From Ectobius pallidus (taxonomy: Eukaryota; Arthropoda; Insecta; Blattodea; Ectobiidae), in NCBI GenBank assembly GCA_964059195.1, contig CAXKWD010000004.1, forward strand, positions 122,050,043 through 122,114,042: 64,000 bases of DNA, given 5' to 3'. Under the pieces are notes generated by a model, which was not told the DNA's origin, searched no databases, and saw nothing but the letters and a program-made list of their open reading frames with translations. The position numbers and the translations under genes are program-made. Below are positions 1 to 11,350 of this stretch, piece after piece (position 1 is the stretch's first letter; every line of letters starts with the position of its first letter).

Positions 1-2292
1 TACTAATATAAAAAAAACTGTATAATTAAATTTATTCCACAGCTATTTTAAAGTTGACAAGCCGAATCAGTTTACATAGCCTCATTTACTGGAAATATTA
101 GGATTTTTTTAGATCGCCAGCTATGATTAAAAATTATAATTTTTTAAAAATTATTTTTATTTATTGCATTTTTATGATAGATTATTAAACGACGTTCTGC
201 TGTGTTAACTGATTTTCTTACGATAGTGTATTTTCATTCATTTTCCGTTCATGCTAGCGTAGTGGGAACTCGAATTTCCTTCACTCATTGCCGATAACTA
301 AAATTACCCCACTCCTTACAGCACTCTTTCCGCAAAGGTGCGTCGTTCTATCAAAGCATGTAACTTTCGATACATATTGTATGAGGTGCGAAGTCCGAAG
401 CCAAGAAGCATTTTGATTGGCTCTCGAGGACAGCCAATCAGTGGCCGACCTGCCACTAGGCTCACGGCATAAACAGAGGTGAAAACTATTTGAACAACAG
501 CTAGCAAAGACGACAGTTTTATTTCAGTTACGACAAAAAATTAAATACGGTATGAGAAATAACAAGTATTGTAGAGTGACCATTGCTATTTGAAATAGGC
601 GCCTCTTGCGCGCTGACACCTGTTCGTTGGTGAAGTGTTTGGGGGAAGGAGCGGGGGATTAGCAGAGGGCTAGAATCCAGACTCGCACTCAACCTACCCA
701 TAACAGATCCCAGAGATGTTACGAAAGTGATTTACCTCTAACATTAGTATTCGTAGCCCGCTCTGAGTGATTCATTTTTTTTTATAACGATTTCGGTGTT
801 AATAAAAATATAAGGTTAAAAACATCCAGTCGTTGAATAATAATCCAACGTAAGCCTAGCTGCTATTGGTATAATATTGTGCATTCTGCATTATATTTTA
901 ATGTATTTTTCAGTTTAAACGCTCCTCACTTATGTACAAGTAATAGACCTAATGTAATTCCTGACAGATTGTCTTCAGATTGAATTTAATTCATTAATAA
1001 CGTATACGGCTGCTTTAAGAAACATATAAGCGAATCATAACTTACATGAATAATATTATTGCCAGTTCGATTTGTGAAATCTTCATATTTTAAGAATTTC
1101 TTATACCAGTGTACATGAGTATGAATTGTTAAGGTTAAGAAGAAGCATAGGTATGTTAACTGTGCTTTGCACTGATTCGTACTGATTTCAGTCCAAAAAC
1201 AAGTTTGAATAAAGAAATAATATTCCTCTTATAGCCACTTAGAATATAACTTTTGCACAAGTCTCTAGATGTAATTTAAATAAAATATTTTATGCGAACG
1301 AAATGAAATATCATTCGTGCTATAGTTTTCTGTCTGAGTAGATGCACTACATCCCACAATGGATAATCATTAAGAAAAATAAAACTATCACACCAACTTT
1401 ATGATTCTAACTAAGTTTTAGCTAGCATGAATTGCTAGTGTAATCATATTTTTGTTAGATGAAGTAAAATTTCAATCTTACCTATCATTGCCTTTTTATT
1501 TTTTAACATTTTCTCACGGTAATTCATCATGTAGCTAGGTTATGATGTTTTGATAGTCGAAGATTGCTTACGCATGTGCTCAAGTAGTCGTTTTATCAGT
1601 CGCCACCCAGATTATTAATTCTAGTTTTATAGGGTTCGTATAGCGTAATCAATCCAACCAGAGGGCAGTTCATTTATTAATTACCACATTTTTAAGGTAT
1701 TTTCACTTGTTTTTCCTTGTCGTGTAAAAAGTGTTTGTAATATGTGTATGTGTGATTCAGTTAACATTATACTTCCAACACGAGTAGCCTATTGCAAAAT
1801 GCTATAGTAGGCCTACCTGTATTTTTTAAACTTAGTAAATTATTATGCATCATTCACTTTCTGCACCAGTGAAATAGTTTTCATATTTACATAAACTGAA
1901 CACTAAAGTAATAAATGAACCCACAAAATATGTACAGTTTGGTAATTATTTATCATTAAACCATTTTTCAGATTATGGTGGAAAATGCACAAAAATTGGA
2001 GACAGAATCCAAGCATGTTATCAAGGAATGTGCTGGAAGGGCAAATGTCGTCCTCGATATTAGATGTAGGAAAGGTCGACCTGAAGTAAGTGGTAAGGAG
2101 AGAAAGAAGAATACAAATGTGTAGTTCATATTTCTCCTAGGGGAATATCTTTTTAAAAGCAAATCTGCAGCAAACTAACAATGAATTTAACGTGTCATGT
2201 CAGTTCACGTCCCGTAAAGCATGATCTGAGAACGATTCACCATCGCTGCAGCAAACGTAAAGCAAACATACAGTGGATAAACTTTTGCTTAA

Positions 2293-2295
<3 letters not shown>
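1..2295. other. AT-rich intergenic DNA, no gene recognised
   Basis: No reading frame here has a recognisable domain or a convincing codon pattern; the longest frames are about 60 codons. I see no tRNA, rRNA or clear transposon end. The DNA is AT-rich with runs of A and T and contains the TAGGCCTA-type words scattered through the window, for example near 1809. It is best read as ordinary intergenic DNA or old unrecognisable repeats. Confidence 0.6.

Positions 2296-2346
<51 letters not shown>
2296..2346. repeat. (TA)n microsatellite
   Basis: An uninterrupted alternating TA run of about 50 bp ends exactly where a SINE-like repeat begins (ATGGATCCGCAGGCCTGGG). Microsatellites next to SINE ends are common. 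The open frames crossing it are low-complexity artefacts. Confidence 0.9.
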
Positions 2347-2349
<3 letters not shown>

Positions 2350-2820
2350 TATGGATCCGCAGGCCTGGGTTCGATCCCTCCTCGGATTTTTCTGAGGTTG
2401 GGAGGTCTAGAACGGAGTGCACTAACTTAATAGTCATTCAAGGTTCCACCTTAACCACAAAACAATAAAATAACAGAGATTGTAACCTGGATACACGGTA
2501 TCTAAAAATTATTATATTCTTATAAGCTTTTACATATGAAGATACAAGTCAATAAATAATTTTTAGATACCGTGTATCCAGGTTACAATCTCTGTTATTT
2601 TATTGTTTTGTGGTTAAGGTGGAACCTTGAATGACTATTAAGCTAATATACCACAAACGGAAATGAAATTCATTAATCAAGGAGTGCACTAAGCCTTCTG
2701 ATTCAAACTGAGGAGCTACTTGATAGAGAAGTAGAGACTCCAGTCACGGAGACCACCATTAACGGGCATGGTTGTCGGCATGCTGACCACATGTCACCAA
2801 TCATGTCATCTGCCTAGAGT
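2345..2820 (+). repeat. SINE-like repeat interrupted by a 255-bp insertion
   Basis: The left part (about 2345-2425) has a B-box-like word (GGGTTCGATCCC) followed by a body that continues after the insertion at 2681 (GGAGTGCACTAAG, then a segment with GAGGAGCTACTTGATAGAG). The two halves join once the insert and one copy of the 12-bp direct repeat are removed. I recognise this body as a common dispersed arthropod repeat but cannot name the family. The 3' boundary near 2820 is approximate. Confidence 0.6.
2426..2680. mobile_element. Palindromic insertion with 12-bp target duplication
   Basis: The direct repeat GGAGTGCACTAA occurs at 2414-2425 and 2681-2692 and brackets this 255-bp segment. Inside, 2426-2513 and 2555-2642 are perfect reverse complements over 88 bp, separated by a 41-bp loop. 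The remaining 38 bp (2643-2680) is unpaired. No coding capacity is present. It is a short fold-back insert; the superfamily is unknown. The perfect arms suggest a young event or active homogenisation. Confidence 0.75.
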
Positions 2821-5757
2821 GAGAAAGAAAAAGTATATAATCTATGCAAAAGGAGACAAAAAGAATTTAAATTAGAGGTAGAGAATTATGAAAAGTACCG
2901 GCACATAATTATCGCACTTGTGTATGTAGGCCTATGTACACGAGTTATTATGTAATTATTATGCAATATGAAAAGATATGCCCATAGAGGGAGACAGAAA
3001 AATCGAAGATATAAGGATTTATAAATATGAGAAATAAAGCCAGAGTTTATTAGTACCGTATATTTAATGAAATATTACTACTTACCTATATCATTTTTGT
3101 CTTCAGAATTCAGGCTAAATATGTTCTAAATCTATACTGTAACTATAACTTTTATGATATATGAATGAAAACGATTTTGTTTACTGTTTTTAACTTTGAT
3201 TTTCGTTAATTTTTTGAATAGTCTATATAATGATATGGGATGATTTAAAGAGATTGGTTGTATATTGGCAATACATTTTGAACGTTATAATGATTTATGA
3301 TGGAAGTGAAAATATTTATAACGAATAGCTCACTATCAGTCCTTCGATGGTTAACATGAATTTGTCTCGGTTCTTAGTGTAGCATTTCTCATTAATTAAG
3401 ATTTTTTTTGTGTGTAAAACAGTTTAACTACGAGTACATGATCTAAAGAATGGATTTGTATACAATATTTACAGCTGTACTCTCTGGAATGTGAATATAC
3501 AGATTGTTCTTCCAGTGTCTCGCTAGATTACTGGGCAACTTATCTTGCAGCTTGATTCGACTCATTGATCGACTTTAGTTACTACGAATTTTGGTTCAGG
3601 CTTTTGGTTTTGATTGTGGAAAAACGAAGAACACTCATTTGTTAGAGGTTTTGTCATAGCCTGGTAACACTAAACATTGGCAAGAAAGGTATCGGTTGTT
3701 ACCACAAACTATCAATATGGCCATCATCTTGAAACGGTGCAACATTTAGAAACGGATGCTGTTTCCTGGTTTTACTATATTACTGATTCGTGACTGAAGT
3801 CTGTTTTATGAATTTAAAATACTATCTATGCATGTTTGTTGCATTGAACTTGAGTTAGTTGGAGTGGTCATTGTAAAACAAAAGTGCAAAAGTAGCTGAG
3901 ATTCACTTAGGTAATAGGAACTTTATTTGTCCTTTACTTTAAGGAGTTTATTAACTATTTAATACCACATTGAGTGTGAAACACTTTAAGTAAATACACC
4001 CAGGATAATTTGTTGCAGTTTCTTTTGAAAAAATAGCTATAAAGATTAATCGTCATATATCGCCATATTATAGCCAATAAAATATAATTTTGGAGGTTTG
4101 TAGAATTGTAAAGTCCATACCAGTGGTGCACAATGCTATGCAAAACGGGCGAAACTCACCCGACAACATTCTACAAAAAGGAAGACTATGCTACATTTTA
4201 AATGGGATTTCCGTCTTTATTGGTAAACCCCCTTCTAGGTTAGTCTCGCCCAAAACTCATGGGGTTGAACACTACTGGTCTATACCATCCAGTTTCAGAC
4301 AAAGCTGATACACCTCATCATTTAAAAGTTCCCATGTCATCTTAAACCATATGGAGTGTCGACAAAGAAAAACAAGACAATGCAATTCAAACAGGCCGAT
4401 TAGCAATCGTTATTATTTATTGTATATTTTATTGTAAATGGATCTGAGGCATTTCTGGGATGTCTAAGTACAACGAGGTGGAACGTTTCGAGGGGCGGGA
4501 AATGGGTTTGCATCACAAACCAATTTGGGAAGAGTAGAAAGTCCCAGGACATCAGATTCATTACGTCCATAGTGTTTTTAAGAGTGAGGTTTTCCTTGCG
4601 CGTCCAGATGGCACGCTTCTTCACTGATATAATTCAGTGGAAATCAAATGTGGATCACACACGCTTCTTTCGTGGAGTTTCTGAAATGAATTTGCTTCCA
4701 TTATGGCGTACTTACTAGTAAACAAAATGCAATACGCACATTGCACACGGTCTTGGCAGTATAGTTTTGAATCTTTACGTTGTCTGATACAAACAAACTC
4801 TATTTCTAATGTTGCAGAGCGAACCACTGCTATTGATCGACAATCGGATCCGGCAGGACCTGTGATCTTCTGGCATGCATTACGTCACTATAACATAGTA
4901 TCTGCATGCCCATTTAATTACAATGGACTGTCCTGGAAATGAGCGATTGGAGTGGAACGTGCAGCATATTATATGTATTATATACACAATAACAATAAAG
5001 TGTAAGTTTCTAACTGTTTGTTTTGTGTTTCTCACAAAACCCAATTCCTAGCGAAAACCAATAACCTGCTTGAATATAATTATCTAATTTGTCAAAATAT
5101 CAAAACCTGACGACCTTGTAAAAACAAGTATTATCTGGCTCGGTACAAGGTATTTCTACAGTTATCTAGTTCAATGGACAACAACACATTAAAATTCACA
5201 AATATGGTAAGTACTAAAGATAACTGACGTAAGTGAAAGTAAACACTGGCGTAACTTTGAGGTGTTTCTTCTATAATGCAGAGGGTTTAGTTATTGTTAT
5301 GTTTTTGCGATTTTTGCAGATTCAAGAATAAAAATAAAAACTCTTTAGAACCACACTTATATTGTGGTTGCACAATAAGCCTTCTAAGCTGACGTGTGGA
5401 AGGTCGTAAAATTCCGATAGAATCCACCCGTTATCAAATTAAATCATATGTTGCCTGTAATTGCCGGAAAGGGAGATAGGCAGGGTTATGGCCTATAACC
5501 GTCAGTCCTTTAGCGGTTTAACGACAAACTATCTCAAAAGGATTTAAGATACTTTGGTTCTGACATTACGACTTCTGGTTAATATCGTAAGTCAACATAA
5601 AAATGTTTGGCTCTTTAAATTTAATATCAGTGTTTTTAGAAGGCAATATACCTGAAAGCTAGTTGACGCAAGTCACAAAACAGTACGTTTACAGGAGAGC
5701 ACAAAAATAAAACATTTCTTCAATTTTCTTCATTTTCACAAAAGATTTCATATTTAT
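2821..5757. other. Gene-poor intergenic DNA
   Basis: Frames of 60-80 codons occur on both strands near 4.1-4.9 kb but none shows a recognisable domain, and they overlap one another, so I do not call genes. No RNA gene or clean transposon terminus was found. Composition is AT-rich with short A/T runs. Confidence 0.55.
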
Positions 5758-5870
5758 GGAAAGGTAGAGTCAGACTGAAAAATTGAATGCCATAGCCGGG
5801 ATTTTAACCAGGATCTCCGGCTCTCCGTGCCGCTGAACTACCATTGAGCTACCATGGCAATATGCCGGTA
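5758..5870 (-). repeat. tRNA-derived SINE-like copy
   Basis: On the minus strand, 5858-5789 resembles a tRNA: a GCCATGG acceptor-like start, an A-box-like TAGCTCAATGG, and a B-box-like GGTTAAAATCC, then a tail containing TTTTTCAGTCTGACTC. The same tail recurs at about 6150-6170. Mutated arms and the shared tail show this is a SINE and not a working tRNA gene. Confidence 0.6.
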
Positions 5871-6039
5871 CAACATTAAATTCTCCAACTGGCTCACATG
5901 TTCCGGTATACCACCAGGCGTTCTCAATATGAGGTAACAACCCAGTGGAGACTTACAACCTGCAAGTACTTTAAGGCGCAGGCTTCATAGTAAATCACTG
6001 GTAGGTTACAGTGGAATGATAATTCTTTCACACTGGTCA

Positions 6040-6185
6040 TGTGGAGGCTAAGGTGGAAAGGAAGAGTCAGACTGAAAAAAACCAATGCCATGAACAGCGG
6101 CATGGAGAGCCGAAGATCCTGGTTCAAATCCTGTCTATGGCATTACATTTTTCAGTCTGACTATACCTTTCCACCTTAGCCTAAA
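6040..6185 (+). repeat. Fold-back pair of SINE-like tails around a truncated tRNA-like core
   Basis: The left arm (GGCTAAGGTGGAAAGGAAGA, then GTCAGACTGAAAAA) is the near reverse complement of the right arm ending at about 6180. Between them, 6084-6143 carries the same tRNA-like core as the minus-strand copy near 5.8 kb but lacks the D-arm. The two copies together suggest a family that mobilises as inverted pairs. Confidence 0.6.
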
Positions 6186-7103
6186 CATGGCCAATTTGTG
6201 TCTTATAGACTATTGTTCGCTCTTTATCAGATGGTTACATCATTTTCTCTTTAAATTTAGTACGTTATGAATTAGGGGGCGCGGGTGGCGTGGTTCGCTT
6301 AAATGTCCCTAAAAGTGAGAGGTAAAACTAAGGTAAAGAAAGAAATAATAAATTATTGAACTTACGATATTTTAGCTCTGAATAAATCTTTCACTTTTTG
6401 GGATTTAGGTTCCATTGTTTTTCAGTTTAAATAATACATTTGTATAAAAAACACACATAAGGGTTATTAACAGTAGATTTGGTTAATGCAAATACTGTGC
6501 TTACTTATTAACAAATCTTAGAATTTCCGAGTTCTTTCTGTTCATATAAACAACGCAAAAAGAAATCTTCTTTTGAAAACTCCATATAATATTAAACACA
6601 ACGTACGATCTTTTAAATACCCAATATAAATAAATTCAGAACTAAACATACATCACACGAATCTCACTGCCAACAAAAGAAAAGTCGAACTCAACCGAAC
6701 AGAAAGTCTCACCGAGTATAGTGTTCATAAGTTCACATGTATACGTAGGTCATCTGTCCTTCAGAACGTGGGAAATCCTCTTCTTCTTCACCATGAAGTA
6801 ATCTTTACATTCCTCTGAAATCAACTGAGAGCAGAATCATCAGACTCTTGTATTTCTATGAGCCGATATTCGCCTTTCGAAAAATGGCCAAAATTCACGT
6901 TATTCTGTTCTTCAAGACTTTTAGAATCCATATATATGGAATTTTTTCCCCCTAGCATTGTTCTAAATATAAGTAAAATTGCTATAAAATTCTCCGAAAA
7001 CTAACCTAAAATGGCGCACTGAAATGCTGTATATTGACATGTCGGTAGATGGAGTCGATGGGTCACGTGGTGCGAAAGTAGGGCTGCCAACATCAGTGAT
7101 TAC
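6186..7103. other. Intergenic DNA, nothing recognised
   Basis: No conserved reading frame, RNA gene or element terminus is evident. The stretch is AT-rich and ends at the left target duplication of the LINE fragment. Confidence 0.5.
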
Positions 7104-7111
7104 ACCACCTC

Positions 7112-8565
7112 AAAAAGAAGACACAAGTGATAATGGTATCCAGGAAAAAGCCTAGAACTCAGTCAAAGCTCCGAATTTATCTAAATAACAACATAATACA
7201 AGAGACTAACACTATGAAATATCTTGGTATCACATTCGACAAAAGGTTTAAGTTCAATAAACACATTGAGCAAATTACTGAGAAAGCCACAAAACTCATA
7301 CACGCCTTATCAAGATCTGCTAAAATAAACTGGAGTCTAGGTCCAAAGGTGCTGCACATAATCTACAAAGGTGCAATATTACCGCTAATGTCATATGGCA
7401 TCACTGTTTGGATAGACGCCCTCAACACTAAGCAAAACACAACAAGATTACGTCGGGTGCAAAGGTTAATCAACATTAAAATGACAAAGGCTTACAGAAC
7501 AACTTCTTATGAAGCCCTGAATGTAATAGCTGGAACTCTACCCATCGAAATTGAACTGTCAGAGATTGCGAAATATCAAAACATCATCAGAAGAAGTATA
7601 ACGCACAAGGGAGAAAAAATTCACACCGCGCCAAATTACAGGGAATGGCAACATCCGGCAGACTTAATGAAGATACAAGAGAAGAATGATAACGAAAAAT
7701 ATAAACTAAATATTTATACAGATGGCAACAAGTGTGAATAAGGAGTGGGGTCAGGAGTAGTTATTTACATTGACAACCACCCAGTCCATCACCTCAGATA
7801 CAAACTGTACACCAAGTGTTCCAACAACCAAGCCGAGCAGTTGGCAATTCTGAAAGCTCTAGAAAAAGTTGAAGAGATTAACCAACAATTTGAAACAGAT
7901 AAAACCGCAGCAATACATACCGACAGTAACATAACTATGGACTTGCTACGAAACAACAACAGCTACAATGACTTAATCAGACAGATAAAAGGAAAATTAC
8001 ACACACTAACACAACAAAACTGGCAGATACACTTTACGTGGATTAAGGCCCATGTTGGAAATCAAGGGAACGAGCTTGCTGACCGCCTGGCCAAAGAGGC
8101 AGCAACCAGTACCATTCTGGAGGAAACATTCAGCCTTATACCGACGAGTGCAGTGAAGAGCGACCTGAGGGAAGAAAGCATACAACAGTGGGAGGATGAG
8201 TGGCGAACTACCACCAAAGGAGAACTAACCAGGACATTCTTTCCAACTATTAAAGCAAGACTGAAGACGAAATTGACGCTAACTCACAATATAACAGCCG
8301 TGACCACAGGACACGGAAAATTCGGTGCATACCTGGAAAGATTATAATCAAAGACAACCCAATGTGCGTGTGTACAAGTATTCAAACAGTGCATCACATA
8401 CTGTGGGAATGCGACTTATTGAGTGAAGAAAGACAAGAACTACGCAAATATGTACTGAAAATGGGTGGAAGCTGGCCGTTAAATAATAATGAACTCATGG
8501 ACATATATTGTAAAAGATTTCAACATCTTGTAAACAAAATTGACTTTGACAAACTTCAGACGTAA
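7112..8565 (+). pseudogene. LINE ORF2 remnant: RT thumb, RNase H, C-terminal zinc motif
   Basis: The first part (7112-7738) has the post-catalytic RT region of I/R1-like LINEs (KYLGITFDKRFKF, LSYG-like LMSYGITVW). An in-frame TAA at 7739-7741 interrupts it. RNase H follows with the four acidic positions visible: YTDG, NQAEQLAILKAL, IHTDS and NELADRLAKEAA. After about 8345 the frame shifts by one base and a Cys/His segment continues (CVC...HHILWEC). One nonsense codon, one frameshift and loss of the 5' two thirds mean it is dead. RNase H places it in the I/LOA/R1-like group rather than L2 or CR1; the exact clade is uncertain. Confidence 0.85.
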
Positions 8566-8795
8566 TCAAACTGGGACTGTAAGTTAGGAATATTAACTTG
8601 TAAATATATGTATATAGCTCTGCATGTTAGGATTAATAACTCGTAATATGTGTATATAGTTACAATGGCACTGTAGGTTAGGAATATCAACTTGTAATAT
8701 GTGTATATAGATACATCTAAGAAGGAGTAAGACCGCATGTAATGGCGCATGCAGGAATAAAAATGATAAAAAAATAATAAAAAAAAAAAAAAAAG
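7112..8795 (+). mobile_element. 5'-truncated non-LTR retrotransposon with RNase H
   Basis: The segment starts abruptly inside a reverse transcriptase C-terminal region and ends in an A-rich tail (to 8794). ACCACCTC occurs at 7104-7111 just before it and at 8796-8803 just after the tail, giving a probable 8-bp target duplication. The 3' untranslated part (8566-8755) holds about three degenerate repeats of a unit with TTAGGAATATNAACTTGTAA and ATGTGTATATAG. 5' truncation with a poly-A end is the usual product of target-primed reverse transcription. Confidence 0.8.
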
Positions 8796-8864
8796 ACCAC
8801 CTCGAGGTAGACGCCGCCATGCACCCTCCATGGTATTCGTATATGCTCTAGTGTTGGGTGTCGA

Positions 8865-9068
8865 CAAACCCCCTCCTTATTGAACTTAATTAAAATTTTG
8901 TTAGTAATTTTTCTTGGGGGCTCGGCCCCCAAACCCCCTCCTCATTTAATCGTATTTCTTTTCTTGGGGGCTCCGCCCCCAAACCCTCTCCTTATTTACG
9001 CCTATTTCTTTTTCTTCCCCCTCTCATTTAGACCTTATGGCCTTAAATTCGCCAGTATAAATAAATGA

Positions 9069-9126
<58 letters not shown>

Positions 9127-9175
9127 GTAGTAGTAATTGCCCCCAAACCCCCTTCTCATTTAAACTTAAGGGAAA
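8865..9175. repeat. GC-clamped short repeats around GGGGGCTCSGCCCCC
   Basis: Three or so units of about 62-66 bp alternate a T-rich stretch with CTTGGGGGCTCSGCCCCCAA and ACCCCCTCCT. The GC part can form a perfect hairpin. A (TAA)n microsatellite at 9069-9127 interrupts the series, and CCCCCAAACCCCCTT resumes after it. It has no coding potential. Confidence 0.7.
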
Positions 9176-9680
9176 AGGGAAGAATCTGTGGCACCTCTGA
9201 AAATAGTCGTTTTGGTGCAAGGGTCATTTGTTATAATCGTGAAATATTATTAAAGTACAACTAATATCGCATAGAGCAGTATGACATTCAGTACAGAGAG
9301 CATCCATTCGAAAAGCGCGCTCAATAAAATGTTGGTACTAACGTGCGAGTGGGACCAATCACATGCAAGGTCGTTGGCAGCCAATGGGAGCTTTGGTATC
9401 CAAGCCAGGGCCCGCATACCAGGCGTGAACACCCCGCGCGCAAGAAAGCAGCGTTGTCGACCAGACCCGAATTTCCTTATATTTCTCCCGAAGGCTCTTG
9501 GATAAAAATTTCCTTCAAATTCAGTTTTAAAGAAGAGGACTTCAGGAGCACATCAACGTAACTGACGCTAAACACTGCAAATGCTTCATTGTTATCGTTC
9601 TTACTATAGATTTCATTAAATAGCTGGAGTTCTTGAAGTCCTCCAGACCCATTATTTTCCCAACAAATCGTGTCTTCTTA
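9176..9680. other. Intergenic DNA, nothing recognised
   Basis: Overlapping short frames around 9.25-9.56 kb lack recognisable domains. No RNA gene or element end is evident. Confidence 0.45.
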
Positions 9681-9683
9681 CAT

Positions 9684-10600
9684 GTTGATATGATATGAAC
9701 TTTATTTGCCAAGACATCATTACAACATATAGCAACGTCAATAACAATAATATTTAAAATTCAAAAATGTTGAATTACAATACAAGTTCATATCATGTTA
9801 ACATTAGTCAAATTAAAATATTCTGCTATATAAAAACTCCTCAACATCAGTGTTGATCCGACTGCTCTTTTAAAAACCGGTACGGATAGGTTTTTTCATT
9901 CATCTGGGAGACTATCGTATAATTTTAAAGCTACTGTTACAAAACTCTTTTGTGCTTTAGTGTATTTACATCCATTTACATAAATATTCGAACATGCTCG
10001 TATAGGGTAGTTGTGAATTGCTGTAAGATTTTAAAACTAGGCTATTGATATTTCTTTTAACATAAGTCAGGCAGTCTAAGGTAAACATTGGTCTCAAGGT
10101 TAAAATACCAAGTTTTATAATGAAAGGTTTACAATGGATTCTTGGAGGAACCCCACACATAATTCTGATACCGTAACCCTCTTTTGTAGCATAAGAAGTT
10201 TATAGGCTGAAGCATGGTTGGCCCACAGTAGGGTCCCATAAGCAAGATGGCTGTGTACATATCCAAAATATACAGTCTTTAAAGATATAACAGGAAAATG
10301 ATTTTTTTAAACTCTCAAAACAAATATACCTTTTGATATTTTATTTAAAATGTAATTTACATGGGATTGCCACCCTAAAGTAGGCTCAAGATGCATGCAT
10401 AAAAACCTAATGGATTTATCAATTGCAGAACAAGATCGTGAAAAGTTAAACGTAAGATTAGGTGTTTTTGTTTCATTGATAGCAAGATTATTGGAATTGC
10501 ACTATGTTGTTATTCTTCCGGTTATGTCATCGAGTTTTATATTGAAATTACATATGTCATCGTGTAATTATATCATTATACGAGAAATAATATCTCAATA
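9684..10600 (-). pseudogene. Decayed jockey/CR1-like LINE, RT C-terminal region
   Basis: Read on the minus strand from about 10390 down, fragments in shifting frames spell the end of a LINE reverse transcriptase: LGWQSHVNYILNKISKGIF, then VYFGYVHSHLAYGTLLWAN (the SLLSYG..LWG region), LQKR, then IHNYPIRAC and VALKLYDSLPDE. The 3' end at about 9690 carries AATAAAGTTCATATCA. Multiple stops and frameshifts show an old copy. Part of 10400-10600 is too degenerate to assign. RNase H is not seen. Confidence 0.7.
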
Positions 10601-10913
10601 ATTACACGACTATAGAGTTACCTGACATTTAAAAAAAAAATCTTTCTACTTGCTGTGGTCATACCTGCCTCTATGTGAGTATGATCTCTCAGAAAAATAT
10701 TATACTTAATTTCTTTCAGTAAGCTGTTTCGTCACCGTTATTTCTCATGGCATTTAACCTATATGATAAACTATTATCATATAGGCGTACGTCACAGCAG
10801 TATACCTGTCAAAGACGTTGTTAGAATTCCTTCGTTAAGACGTCTATTATGTCAAGACTTAGCCTGGCTGAAATGAAATGGCATTTTTAAAGGTAAATTG
10901 AACATTATTATTG

Positions 10914-10977
<64 letters not shown>

Positions 10978-11344
10978 GTTGTTTTTGTTGTGTTATCAGT
11001 GTTATTATTATTGTTATTATCGTTATTATTATTATAACAATTACTACGGTGCCTGTTCATGTTAGAATTTCTATTCAGGCTAACATTTTTTACATTAAGA
11101 AACTATACCAGAAATAAATAACTTTTGTATACAATCTAATAACATTATATTCAATTTTGATTTGAAATATCCCTTTAGTAGGAACTAGAATCAGAATATT
11201 AAACTGGAGATTCTACCTGTGAAAGTGGATGAGAGTAAAACATACACAAACTGCAAACCTGATATGAATTACAAGTGAACTTACAATAACAATATTAAAG
11301 ATTTTAGACGTTGGCAAAAGAAGGTAGTTTCAAGTTTTTAGTTG
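10601..11344. other. Intergenic DNA with (TTA)n microsatellite
   Basis: A TTA/ATT triplet run of about 70 bp lies at 10905-10976 and degenerates to GTT and ATT triplets up to about 11035. The open frame through it is a low-complexity artefact (poly-Tyr). Nothing else was recognised. Confidence 0.65.
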
Positions 11345-11350
11345 TAGGTA

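Noticed and set aside
2181..2468. Open frames on both strands through the TA microsatellite
   Set aside because: They consist of alternating Tyr-Ile residues and SINE sequence; no domain and no codon bias.
9035..9220. Poly-leucine frame
   Set aside because: A translation of the (TAA)n microsatellite.
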